From positions 3,410,001-3,474,000 of the forward strand of contig NC_026506.1 of assembly GCF_000182925.2 (NCBI RefSeq): a stretch of 64,000 bases of DNA, read 5' to 3'. Position 1 is the stretch's first letter, and every line of letters begins with the position of its first letter. A program made the position numbers and the translations under genes. Of this stretch, positions 1-11,601 are shown piece after piece. Origin of the DNA: Neurospora crassa OR74A (taxonomy: Eukaryota; Ascomycota; Sordariomycetes; Sordariales; Sordariaceae). The notes below the pieces were generated by a model that saw only the letters and a program-made list of their open reading frames with translations, ran no database searches and had not been told where the DNA came from.

Positions 1-2400
1 TAGAAATCATTATACGCAATAAATCGACCCTTACGAACATAAGGAATAAACTTATCGCCTTAGGCTCTCTTTTATAGCTTTACAAAGTAATACGCAACGC
101 AAAAATACGATCGTAGATACTTAATAAACGGTTTAACTAATAGTTCTAAAAAGTTAACTATACGTAAAAACATTTTATAGGGACTCTAACCGTCTAGATT
201 TACTTTATTAAGAAGTAAATTCTACATTCTTACAACTATAGTAACTATAAAAATCCAAAAGTAGGGTAGAATTTTAAACTCAATAATAATAACTCTCGAT
301 CTTTCAATAAGGGTACAATTAACTCTCTCAAACGCACCGTTCATCCACAAAAAGTAGGCTATTATTTTAAATATTTCAATACCTTCTTAATAAGACTATT
401 TAACGAACTTACTATTTTAGAAATCTTTAATTAGCAAACCAAACTCTAAGCCGCTATTAAAACTAATAACTTTAATCTTAAATCCTATCTAGAGCTCAAT
501 AAATATCTTAAACTCTTTAATTTAATTAAAAGCGTCGCCTTTTTCCCTACAAAATCGAACCCAATAGAAATAAGTAACGACACACATAAAATAAACAACA
601 TACTTATCACCCATATAATTAGGAACGTTATAAGAAATAATGTCGATTCTAATAAATTTAAATAATTAAATAGTAACGAAGGAAATTATTAATTTAAAAA
701 TAATATTAATTAACTTACTTAATACACAAACTTTATAAAATATATCGTTGGTCCTTTAAAGAATAATACTTATATCCTTATAAACTTTAAGAATTTATTC
801 TTTATTAGCGTATATAAAATAATAATACATTATTAAATAATTAATTAATACCAGTATATAGTATACTAGGGTAATCTAAATTTAGTTAAAATTTAATAGT
901 AAAGAAACTAGAAGTACTAAAATATTTAAAACGAAATTACATTAAATTTATTATAATATATTATTATTAAAAGTAATACAATTAATCTTCATTAACCACT
1001 CTATACCAACATCGAAAAAACCTCTCATTAATAATAAATTTACTAATATAGTAGGACAATAATATACATCTTTAATTTAAATCTATTTAATTACACTATT
1101 AATAATCGGCATAGTAAGCTCAATAGTACCGCAATAATAAACATAACTAAGGTTATTATCGCCACAAACATAAATATTAGGCGTAACAAAAGGATAGAAT
1201 TCTATAAACCATTTCATATAGTTAAAAATATTATCGGCTACTCCTAAATCGAATAATATTAAATCTACCGTAAAGTATACCTTAGGAACCTATTAGACTT
1301 CAACCAAATTCACAAAGCTATTATAATATCTAATTATAGGCTCTACTAAAAACCTTCCCTCTTAACATAAGTAAGGTTAAAGTTAACAATACCGTAAATC
1401 AAATTACTACGTAGGGTAAAACTAATAGTAAGATTACTAAGATTACTAAAATTACTAATACTAAAGGTAGTAGCAAGGGTACTAGTATTAATATTAATCT
1501 TAAAATTAATTTCCACCTTTACCTTATTCTTCCATATACTAAGCGCCTTATTAAAATAACAATACCAACAATCTTTTATAGCTAGAGCACAATAATAACC
1601 GCAAAGGAAATAAACCCAAACATCAGAGATACTCTTACTACAAATTAAGTAAAAAATATAATTATACTTCTACTTACCTCTACCCTTCTTATTAAACGAA
1701 ATCGAAATCGCATTACCTCCGTTTAATTACAACAATACTATAATATTAAACTTAAGTATATTCTTTTTAACGTTAGCAATAATAACTAATCTAACTAAAA
1801 ACTTCTTAATATCGAAGTCTTTATTAACTAAATCATTAACCCAAATTATAGCTTCAGTAGGGTATAAGCGTTTAACTACATTAAAGAAAATCAATATCTC
1901 AACCTTATTGTCAATATCAATACCTAAATCCTTAACTCGACAACGTAAAAAATTATAGTATTAAATAAATAAGTTCATAGAATCAAAATTAAACCGTCTC
2001 AACGAAATATACTCCTCCCAAACATTTACAACAGCTTCTAGAATAATATAAGCAATAAAGGAAAGAATAAAATTATAAATAACCTTAGGATCATTCTCTT
2101 CCTAATCCCAACCGTAAATAAAGAAAGTAGCTTAAACATTCTTATCCTAAATAGTAAATCCAATAATATATAACACTTTAACTCTATTAATACGCTATTC
2201 CTTATAGTCTTTAATACCTTCAGCGGGTTTAAGGACTTTAATATTAATATATTTAAGGAAATCGTTAATATCGAACGTACAACGAAGGTTGAACTTCCAA
2301 GAATTAAGATTCTAGTCACCCTTAAGCAACTCGAAATTAGTAGGGAAGTCCATCATAATTTTAATAAATTAAGGTTTAATAATAGAAAGGTTATTATTAA
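1..2400 (-). mobile_element. Ty1/copia-type LTR retrotransposon fossil, partial
   Basis: The block is strongly AT-rich. On the minus strand it keeps scattered pieces resembling a Copia Gag N-terminal region near 2.0-2.35 kb. At the extreme left edge are pieces resembling the integrase C-terminal segment that precedes reverse transcriptase. The order means Gag lies to the right, and reverse transcriptase and RNase H would lie beyond the left edge. The copy is broken with many breaks, as expected after RIP, and is not expected to be active. No LTR could be delimited; its 5' end would lie between about 2.4 and 2.66 kb. Age cannot be read from divergence because RIP compresses the time scale. Confidence 0.7.
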
Positions 2401-2662
2401 TTATTAATATAATACGCTTCGCCTTACAATAATATAGAGTCAAAATTTAAAGGTTTGAATCGCTTAATTAAATCGCTTTCAAGACTTGAAAGTCGATAGA
2501 TTTTAACGTAAATTAATTCAAAAAACTTCTAAAATCGTTAATTTAATAAAAGAGTTAATACTTACAATAGCCTTAATAATGCTGAGGGCTCATAACTTGT
2601 TAGACTAGGAAGCGATTAGGAGATTGAGATGTATATAGATTGGAGAACTATCTATATAAGGG
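2401..2662. other. Junction between the two retrotransposon fossils
   Basis: About 260 bases separate the Copia-type Gag remnants from the gypsy target site. The left part is AT-rich. From about 2585 the composition becomes ordinary, as if RIP faded here. It may contain the 5' LTR or leader of the Copia-type fossil, but no terminal repeat partner is present in the window to prove it. No gene is seen. Confidence 0.5.
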
Positions 2663-2667
2663 AGAAA
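2663..2667. repeat. Target site duplication, left copy (AGAAA)
   Basis: The five bases AGAAA directly precede the left LTR and recur directly after the right LTR at 10568-10572. A 5-bp duplication is normal for Ty3/gypsy integration, and it confirms the LTR ends chosen here. Confidence 0.75.
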
Positions 2668-3007
2668 TATTAGGAGGCTAAGAACTCGTACACAGAAGCA
2701 CTTCAGCAACTGCTGCTCCCCTTCGTTAACCGACGCGTAGGATTACTAACGATAACGCCTATATCGGGTCGGGCTCGTAGGAAGGATAATCCAGCACTAT
2801 ACTAAAGTATTAGACTAGTACGAGGCTTTATAATACTCGTTAGCGGATAAATAGAGTTTATATAAATATAAAAAAAGTTTAACGAAGTATAATTTATTAT
2901 AGTCGGTAACTATTAATATATTTTTAGATTAACTTTTAATTTACTATCCCCTACGTATAGCTATAACTGTAGTTACTTTAACCTACCTTTCGCCTACGTT
3001 CCTAATA
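2668..3007 (+). repeat. Left LTR of the gypsy fossil
   Basis: This 340-bp direct repeat is paired with 10228-10567. The two share long identical stretches, for example around the segment reading ctccccttcgttaac and the terminal segment reading cgcctacgttcct. The first half (to about 2800) has ordinary composition and the second half is RIP-like. The right LTR shows the reverse pattern. Confidence 0.85.
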
Positions 3008-3793
3008 AATTGATAATTCTTCCTCCGGGAATTAAATTAGTACTATTAAAATATATATATGTAGCGGCTAATTTATTTCTCGTACTACTAAAGCTACTCT
3101 TCGCCCCTTTTGTATTACTACCCCTATAATTACTATAATTAAAACGATTTAGCTCCCTCTACCTTTATTATAATAATGCTAATCTACTATAAAGTTTATT
3201 AAAGAAAATAGTAATAAAGACTACCCCCCTATACTGCCCTAAGCTTTTCAATTGTACCCCTAAATCTCGGAAGTTAATAAATTCGTATATAAATAATAAT
3301 TATTCGAATTTTAGGTTGTTGTAATTAAATTCCTCCTTAATTATCTCCCCTTATATATATCCTAATAAGAGTAATTCGCTTTCGTAGGCCTCGCCGAATA
3401 AAATTTAATAGGAAACTACCCCCTTATCCCTGTTAAATTCTATTACTAAGACTACTTCTTTTATAATTAGATTTATATTTCTACTATACCTCCCCTTACT
3501 ACCCTTTTATCGGCGGCCGCCGCTATAACTACTCCTTTACTAATTATAATTATACTGGCCCGTATTAAATACCGTCCTAAATATAATATTACTAAATTTA
3601 TTAACGAAAGCTTTTTATAATTATAAAACTACTTTTATAATATCGATATATATTTTTAAGAATACCCCTATACTTCCCTCTCGTTCGCCGTTAATTATAT
3701 TAAAGGTAATCCTAAAAATATATAAATCAAATATATATTAACTCTCTATAGTAAGCCTAAGTATAATATTATTTGTAATGCGCCTACGTAAAG

Positions 3794-3893
3794 NNNNNNN
3801 NNNNNNNNNNNNNNNNNNNNNNNNNNNNNNNNNNNNNNNNNNNNNNNNNNNNNNNNNNNNNNNNNNNNNNNNNNNNNNNNNNNNNNNNNNNNN
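3794..3893. other. Assembly gap (100 N)
   Basis: There are exactly 100 N inside the gypsy fossil. The round size suggests a scaffold placeholder of unknown real length. Confidence 0.97.
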
Positions 3894-5617
3894 TTATATA
3901 GAATAAATATTAAATTAATTGTAATTAGAACGGCGGCCGCAATTACTTAAAATAATATAAATAAATTATAAATATACTTAAAAATAAAGTTATTAATAAA
4001 AACTTATAGAAATTAATAGAATATACAAAGGTTATAAAATTCGGACGTAGAATTAAATTTAATTAATAAATATTTATTTCTATTAGACGTAAAAATTAAT
4101 TTAGTACTCTATTGTCTTATTAATTTCTCCCTTCGGCCTATTCCTATATATAGTATAATTACCTATTTTATTAAAATATATAATTCCTATAATACTAAAC
4201 GGATAAAGCGAATTACTTTTATTATAATTAAATCCCTGGCTATAGAAATTATCTTCGGTTACCCTTAATTTTATAAATAGAATTCCGATATTAATTAATA
4301 ATAATAATTGTTTTAATTTTATATTAAAATTAGTAATCTCGTATTAAATATAGTACTAATAAAGGAAATATATAACGTTACAACCGTCCTAATGGAACCT
4401 TAGTAGGATTTAATTTTATTATTAGACTTTTAAGAAATAATAAAGGTAGAAGAGGGTTTCCGCCCTCCCGCGTATACGAATATCCTATTCGAAATCCCCT
4501 CTTCCTTAGCATTAAAATTTGTAGCCCTACCTATTATAATAAAATCGGCCGAATTGCCTCTAATCCCTACCCCCCTAATAAAGGTTTTTTAAATAGTATT
4601 TAATAGTATTTACCCTACCCTAATACCCCCCGTAGAATTAATACTACTATAACCTTTAGAATTATTAAAGGAAATAGAAGGCGAACCTATTGTCCCTAAA
4701 CCAATTATTCCGCTAGAGTATAAAGAATTCCAATCGGTATTCGAAACTTCGGCTATACCCCTACCCCAATACAACCGGCTAGAATATTATATTAATTTAA
4801 TTGAAGGGGAATTAGCGCTTTAAGGACCGATTTATATATTAAATATTAAAAAATTAGAAGTATTACGTAAGTAATTAGTAGAAATACTCTAAAAAGGATA
4901 AATTTGTTCTTCTATTAACCTAATAAATACCCTTATTATTTTTATTTTAAAGAAAGGTAGAAAATTAAAGTTCTATATTAATTTTAGGGTACTAAATAAA
5001 GTTATAAAGAAAAATCGGATAATATTACCCTTTATTTAAAAAATTTTTAATTGGTTATTGTCGGCTAAAATCTTTATAAAATTAAATTTAAAAGATATAT
5101 ACTATAAAATTTAAATTCGAAAGGGAAACGAAGAGAAGATGGCGTTTCGTATAAAATATAAGTACTATAAATTCTTAATTATACTAATAAGATTAACGAA
5201 TGCGCCGGCGATATTTTAAATGTATATTAATAATATATTAATAGGGCTAATAAATATAATATATATTATTTATTTTAATAATATCCTAATTTATAGTAAG
5301 AATAAAGAAAATTATATTAATTATATTAAAAAAGTCTTTTAATAGCTATAAGATTGTAACTTTTATATAAACCTAAGTAAATATAAATTTTATACAAAGC
5401 GGGTATCGTTTTTAAAATATATTATTTCCCTAGAAAATATATCGATAAATCTAGAGAGGGTAGTAACAATTGTAGAATAGGAGGCTCCGGTAAGCGTTTA
5501 TAATATCTAAGTCTTTCTAAGGTTTATAGAATTCTATTAATGCTTTATAAAATTATATTCTAAAGTAACTATACTCCTAATAGAAATACTAAAGGGGGAT
5601 AAACAGAGGCTATTCGA

Positions 5618-5717
5618 NNNNNNNNNNNNNNNNNNNNNNNNNNNNNNNNNNNNNNNNNNNNNNNNNNNNNNNNNNNNNNNNNNNNNNNNNNNNNNNNNNN
5701 NNNNNNNNNNNNNNNNN
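5618..5717. other. Assembly gap (100 N)
   Basis: This is the second run of exactly 100 N, between the reverse-transcriptase-like and integrase-like remnants. Its real length is unknown. Confidence 0.97.
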
Positions 5718-7139
5718 GGAAGACGGAATACTATAATATTAATATTAAATTTACGTCCCGGAACGGATATAAGCTAAATTACTCTACTCTATATTTACTA
5801 TAATATAATAATAATTAAATCCTTAAGCTAAAGGAAGATATTAAAATATATTAATTAATTCTACTACTAGCTTACTATTATAATTAATATTAAATTATAT
5901 ATCTACGAATATTTAATGTACTAAAAAGCTAAATTACGTAACTACTAGCTATATAGACTATTAAAATTACTATCTATCCCTATTATCCCCTAATAAAATA
6001 TTTTATATAATTTTATTACTAGAATACTAAAATTATTCGACCCTATATTTAATCGGACCTATAATACAATCCTTATTATTATTAACTATTTTACTAAATA
6101 CGCCCTATATATCCTTATATAAAAAATAATTAATACTTAATAATTTGTATTCCTCTTCTAGCGAAATGTTTTCTAATAATTTAACCTCCTAAATTTAATT
6201 ATATTAAATAGAAACAACCTTTTTACAAACTAATTTTAGAAAACTTACTACAAACTCCTAAATATTTGTAAACGCTTCAATACAACCTAATACCCCCAAA
6301 CGGACGGATAAATAGAAAGGTAAAACTAGAATTTAGAATTATACCTTCGAATTTTCTACAATATAGAGTAGGTTAATTAAACTAAAAAAATCACACTAGT
6401 ATAATAGACGTACAACAATTATTTCTATACTACTATTAGAAAATCCCCCTCGGAACTACTTTTAAAGTATTATCCTTAGGGATTAGCGGACCTAAAGCGA
6501 AGGCGGAGGATAATCCTATTAATAATAATTACTAATTGGATTAATAAATTACTTTATAAACGGATAGAAATTGTAGTAACTCTAAAAATTATTAATTAAG
6601 AATATACGAAATAGTATAATAAAACTCGGAAATTAAAGGAATTTAACGTCGGAAATTAGGTTTTACTTAATACAAAATATATTAAACAACGCTGTTTAAA
6701 TACTAAGTTAATAAATAAATTTTTAAAACCCTTCTAAATTATTAAAGTTATCGGAGAAAAGAAAATAGTATACCGATTTGTACTCCCCGCGTATTACTAA
6801 ATTTACCTAATATTCCCTATTACCCTACTAGAACCGTACTATAAGGATCCTACTACGGTAATGCTGCAAAAGGAAATTATAAATATTAAAGAAAATAATA
6901 TTTAGTACGAAGTCGAGGTAATTATAAAATATTATAAATCCGGCTATTAATATTAGTTCTAAATTAAATAAAAGGGGTATTCGAATAACGAAAATTCATA
7001 GGTCTTACGAAAGGATATAAATTACCCGGACCTTCTCAAAGAATATAAAGTTAAAGAAATGTAATAATAGTATACTAGTAGTAGGCTAATTACTAAATTG
7101 ATAAAAATTAATTAAATAGAGGAAGGAGAATAGTAATTA

Positions 7140-7500
7140 TTTAAAAACGTAAAGTAGAAATGTAAAATACAAATGTAAAACGTAAGACGTAAAGTAAAAA
7201 TGTATAACGTAAATGTAAAATATAAGATGTAAAATAGAAACGTAAGACGTAAATGTAAAACGTAAGACGCAAAGTAGAGATATAAAACGCAAATGTAAAA
7301 TGTAAGATGTAAAGTAAAGACGTAAAACGCAAACGTAAGATGTAAAATGTAGATGCAAAACGTAAATGTAAGACGCAAACGTAAGATATAAATGTAAGCT
7401 ATAAAGTAGGGATATAAAGTAGAAATATAGAGTAGAGAGGCAAATTAAAAACGTAAAATAGAAATATAAAGTAGAAATATAAAGTAAAAACGTTAAATAA
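7140..7500. repeat. Minisatellite-like array of ACGTAAA/ATGTAAA units
   Basis: The stretch is built from short variable units around acgtaa, atgtaa, aagtag and gacgtaa. It lies downstream of the integrase-like remnants inside the gypsy fossil. It is open on the minus strand in several frames, but only because the repeat lacks stops there. Those frames read as low-complexity Leu/Phe/Tyr-rich strings and are not taken as genes. Confidence 0.8.
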
Positions 7501-8248
7501 AACGAAAAATAGGAAGGGAAGGTAATTTAATTTAATATAAAATATTAATAAGGCGCTAAGTAGAATATAACCCGTATTTTCTATTATCGCCCTAAATAAA
7601 AAAATCTTTAATAATATCTACTATTGTTGATATAGAATTAAAACCTATAACTTTAAGAAGAATATTCCTGCGTACTACCGTACTTATTAATAATATTTAT
7701 AAATATTACTTTATACTATTTATTTATAATCCTCCTTCGCAAATTCTAATAATTCGTCCAATTTTCTATCTAATAACGCCAGCTTCCTATTAACCGACTA
7801 ATATTAGGGACTACAATTATAATTAGGGGAGGGGGGGATACGAATAAGAGTATTTAATATAGAAATATTTATAGGGGAGTTAAGGGGGGCTGCTAGATTG
7901 ATATTAGTATTAATATTACTAATATTGTAGTAGCCTAATCTCGAATAGCCCTTATAATTAAAGTTAGGAGTATAAAATATCCTAAATAATATTGTAGGGA
8001 GATTGTTATTAATTAAGCGCGCTTATATTGTAGCTTAAAACGCTATTGCGGAATAATATAATTACTATAAGAGGGGGGTAGGTAAGGGCTATTAGTATTA
8101 ATAAAGTGTATAATTTTAATTATTATATTCTATATAATATTCTATAAATTATAAATATTATAAAGGACCTTGAGTATATAACGGCGTATTGTTAGCGAAC
8201 ATTGCGATTTTTCGTTGAATTCTGGAAGGAAAAGACGTTAGCGAAGTG

Positions 8249-8307
<59 letters not shown>
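8249..8307. repeat. 59-nt A homopolymer
   Basis: This is an uninterrupted run of 59 A inside the non-coding 3' part of the gypsy fossil. The 70 bases before it are less AT-rich than the surroundings. It could be the tail of a nested retroposed sequence or a slippage or assembly product. Confidence 0.9.
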
Positions 8308-8308
<1 letters not shown>

Positions 8309-9489
8309 GTACCTTTAATCTAACAAGTATTCTAGCCAATCAACTCAAAAGCTTCGTACAAATTCAGGGCTAGAGCGTTTATAAATATTTAAGTTAAAAT
8401 AATATTATATCCCAAATAAGTAAAAGGACGGATATTATTAGAATATAAAAAAGAAAATAGTTAGGTAAGGGTTAATAATAGGTATAAGGTAAGGGGAAGA
8501 CGAGGATAGGGTAGAAAAAGGAAAATAAAGAGGGGAAATAAACGTATTAATTAAATGTATTAGGAAAGTAGAAATTAGTACGTAAATATATAATAGTAAA
8601 ATATATATCTAGGGGGGGGGCCGGTGCGAATAAAGGGGGGGCGGATATAATAATAAAAGTAAAGATAAGAAGAAGAAAAGGAGGAGAAGCGAAGAGGGTA
8701 GGCGGAAAGGGTATTATATAAATAAAGGAGGAGGTCTTTATACAAATATAAATCGAAGTAAACGAATATAATTTCAAACGGGCAAGTATAAAATAACGTA
8801 GGGTAAGAAGAGTATTAAGTAATTATATAAGTAATAAGAGGGAGTAAATAGAAGGATAAGACGAAGGTAATAATTAAAAAGGGAAGAATAGAATAAATAA
8901 GTAATAGTAGTAATTGTAAAAAAATAAGAGAGAAAAACGGAAAATAGGAAGGTATATAATTTGGATTATAATAAGGAGAGTAGAAATAACGGTTAAAAGT
9001 TATATTATTAGAACGAAGAGAATAATACGAAAAATGAGGCGAAGGTAATAGGGAGGTAATTAAGAAGGAATAATATAAGTAAAGAAAGTTTATAGAGGAA
9101 ATAGTACGTAGAATTATAGGAGGCGAAAGAAGGAAATAAAAATCTCGAGGATGGAATTTATAAGGAGGGGGATTATATTCAAATATTATAGTAGGTTATA
9201 GCAAGCGTAAATAATTAAATAGAGAATAGCTTATAAGAGGAGCCCTAAATTTAATTATGTAGGTATTATATAGTAAGTATAAATAACGGAGGGTACCCTA
9301 CGAAAGTATTAAACCGTACTATAAACGTAGATAATAGAAAATATTTAGTAAGAGGAACTATAGGGCATAATTATATTAATATTCTAAAGTACTTATTAAT
9401 ATTCTTAAATTCGGTATAGCACTCCTCGTTAAGAAAAATAATATTTATTACTTCGTACACTTATAGGATAATAATCTTAGTAATAATTA

Positions 9490-10030
9490 GAAACCCGACC
9501 AACTTTTTAAATCTAATACTAATTTCGTATTTGTATTAGAATTTATAAGAATAAATATTACAATACTAATATTCTAGTAGGCAGAACGCTAATGCTTTAA
9601 ATTTAATACCGGTTTTGTATTTATACTAGAATTTATAAAAATAAATATTATAATACTGATATTCTAACGGACGGTACGCTAAATAGTTAAATTTAATACT
9701 AATTTCGTATCTATATTAGAATTTAAAAAAATAGATATTACAATACTAATATTCTAGCGGGCGGTTCGCCGCATTTAGAATTTGTAAAAATAGATATTAC
9801 AATACTAATATTCTAGTAGGTAGTTCGCCGCATTTAGAGTTTATAAGAATAGATATTACAATACCGATATTTTAATAAGTAGCTTCATTGCCGTATTTAG
9901 AGTTCGTAAGAATAGATATTACAATGCCGATATTCGGGCGGGCAACTTCGTATTTATATTTGGAGCTTAGGAAAAAGGATATTACAATACTAATATTCTA
10001 GTAGGCGGCTCGCTAGTAGCGAAACGGTTA
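9490..10030. repeat. Seven-copy tandem array before the 3' LTR
   Basis: A core close to atattacaatactaatattc recurs with starts near 9555, 9645, 9735, 9794, 9853, 9916 and 9979. The spacings are therefore about 90, 90, 59, 59, 63 and 63 bases. Each core is preceded by an agaattt(a/g)taa-like segment and followed by a ctagYRggYrg-like segment. The array is in the non-coding 3' part of the gypsy fossil. Confidence 0.85.
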
Positions 10031-10227
10031 TAATATCCGGGATATAATATTGGTAATTATTATAAGTAACAGCTCGCTAGAACTAAGGGGTAAAGATATT
10101 ACACCTTCGCTAGTAATATAATTTAATAACGTTATAATAGTATAATACTAACGCTTTCCGCTACTTAACTGGGATTTACTATAAATTGTAAAGGTTCCGA
10201 AGATGGAACTTATAAGGGGGGAGGTTA

Positions 10228-10567
10228 TATTAAGAAACTAAGAATTCGTATATAGAAGTACTTTAACAGCTATTACTCCCCTTCGTTAACTAATATATAG
10301 GATTACTAATAATAACGCCTATATTGGGTTGGGTTCGTAGGAAGGATAATTTAGTACCGTATTAAGGCGCTAAATTAATACGAGGCTCTATAATACTTGT
10401 TAGTAAATAAATAGAATTTGTATAGGTATAAAAGAGGCTCAACGAAGCGTAGTTTATTGTAGTCGGTAGCTATCAATATATCTTTGGATTGACCCCTAAC
10501 TTGCCGTCCCCTACGTGTGGCTACGACCGTAGTCACCTCAGCCTACCTTTCGCCTACGTTCCTGACA
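10228..10567 (+). repeat. Right LTR of the gypsy fossil
   Basis: This is the 340-bp partner of 2668-3007. It starts just after a purine tract and ends in TGACA, directly before the duplicated AGAAA. Its first two thirds are RIP-like. From about 10440 the composition returns to normal, so the edge of the AT-rich domain falls inside this LTR. Confidence 0.85.
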
Positions 10568-10572
10568 AGAAA
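10568..10572. repeat. Target site duplication, right copy (AGAAA)
   Basis: It is identical to 2663-2667 and immediately follows the right LTR. Confidence 0.75.
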
Positions 10573-11601
10573 TCCCTGCTAAATGCTGGTAGTTTGGATG
10601 TGGAAGGTAGTGTGGGTCATCTGGGCACAGGCCACCCTTCCTACAGCTACACACTTACTGCAAGTACTTAGCCCAGACCTTAACCCGACGGCAGCTCATC
10701 GGGTACCTTTTCCTTCAGTCTCTCTCTTTACGACATATGTGAACTTCCTGCCCTTTTCGTTTTCGACACATGTGAAACCGAACAGCTAGAGGTAACTGCG
10801 GTTGGTTCGGGGAATACTTGGCTTTCTTTGTCTTGTTTTCTCTCATACCGAAATTTTACCGGTAACCGACTTCTTTGTCGAATCCTCACGATGCTTACAG
10901 TACCATGTTACGTCTACATCGATATGTCCAAGTCGAGGCCGCGATGATGGAAGCTCATGTCGGTCATATTCCTAGGTACTTCAATGAATTATTTCCTTGA
11001 ATGTGCTCTCGGCTTGCTTCTTAACTATTCTACGTCCACTGACCAAGTTCGCTTGCGATGAACATCAACATTTTGACAATGGAATATTCTTCTTTCCGCC
11101 ATATCATCCAAGATACCGAGCTGTACTACTCAAAGATGTCTGGAAAGGAAAAGGCGGCAGTCAGATAAAACGACCTCGGCGAGGTCGGATAGGTGATGGA
11201 AATGCCCAATTCGGAAGTTGGTGAATGGAACCAGGTCTAATTGCCAACACGGCAATAGCCAACAACCCGCTCGCGTTGGGTCGTCGTTGCAGCCAAGGTT
11301 GACCAGCAATGACACGGCACAAACATGGCACCTGCTACCATGACACTTCCTTCGCAACCCTTCACCTGTCTTTTGGGACAGGTGAAGAGTCCTCGCCATG
11401 GGCCTTCAGGTTCACCACCAGCCGAACCGGTAAACCGCAATGACCTGAGAACGTCGATGCGACTAAATTTACCTCTTTTCTGATTTCCCTTCCCACCACG
11501 AATCCCTCCACCATTTTTCACGCCCAGCTGATTTGCGCCATTCCAGTATACCTATCCATCCTTAGGTCACGGCTCTTTTCGACAACATCAACACCCATCT
11601 C
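10573..11601. other. Intergenic, upstream of the amine oxidase
   Basis: This is ordinary-composition DNA between the retrotransposon fossil and the amine oxidase start. It presumably holds the oxidase promoter. The small open frames on both strands (60-94 residues) have no recognisable protein features. Confidence 0.6.

Larger units (their letters stand above)
2668..10567 (+). mobile_element. Ty3/gypsy-type LTR retrotransposon fossil, end to end
   Basis: The copy is bounded by two direct repeats of 340 bp and flanked by the 5-bp duplication AGAAA. A purine tract at 10214-10224 sits just before the right LTR, as expected for plus-strand priming. The interior keeps pieces resembling gypsy Pol in the usual order: protease/reverse transcriptase at about 4.7-5.6 kb, then integrase at about 5.9-6.9 kb. 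A long non-coding 3' part with repeat arrays follows. The span is about 7.9 kb but contains two placeholder gaps, so the true length is unknown. It is heavily broken with very many breaks, consistent with RIP, and no open frame of useful length remains. The outer LTR parts are much less damaged than the interior. Confidence 0.85.

Noticed and set aside
2038-2319. 93-residue minus-strand frame
   Set aside because: It is a chance open stretch within the Copia-type fossil and does not follow the frame of the Gag-like remnants.
7112-7378. Three overlapping minus-strand frames of 63-88 residues
   Set aside because: They arise because the minisatellite lacks stops on that strand; the products are simple Leu/Phe/Tyr repeats.
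7140-7500. Possible CRISPR array
   Set aside because: The units are short, variable and without distinct spacers, and the genome is fungal.
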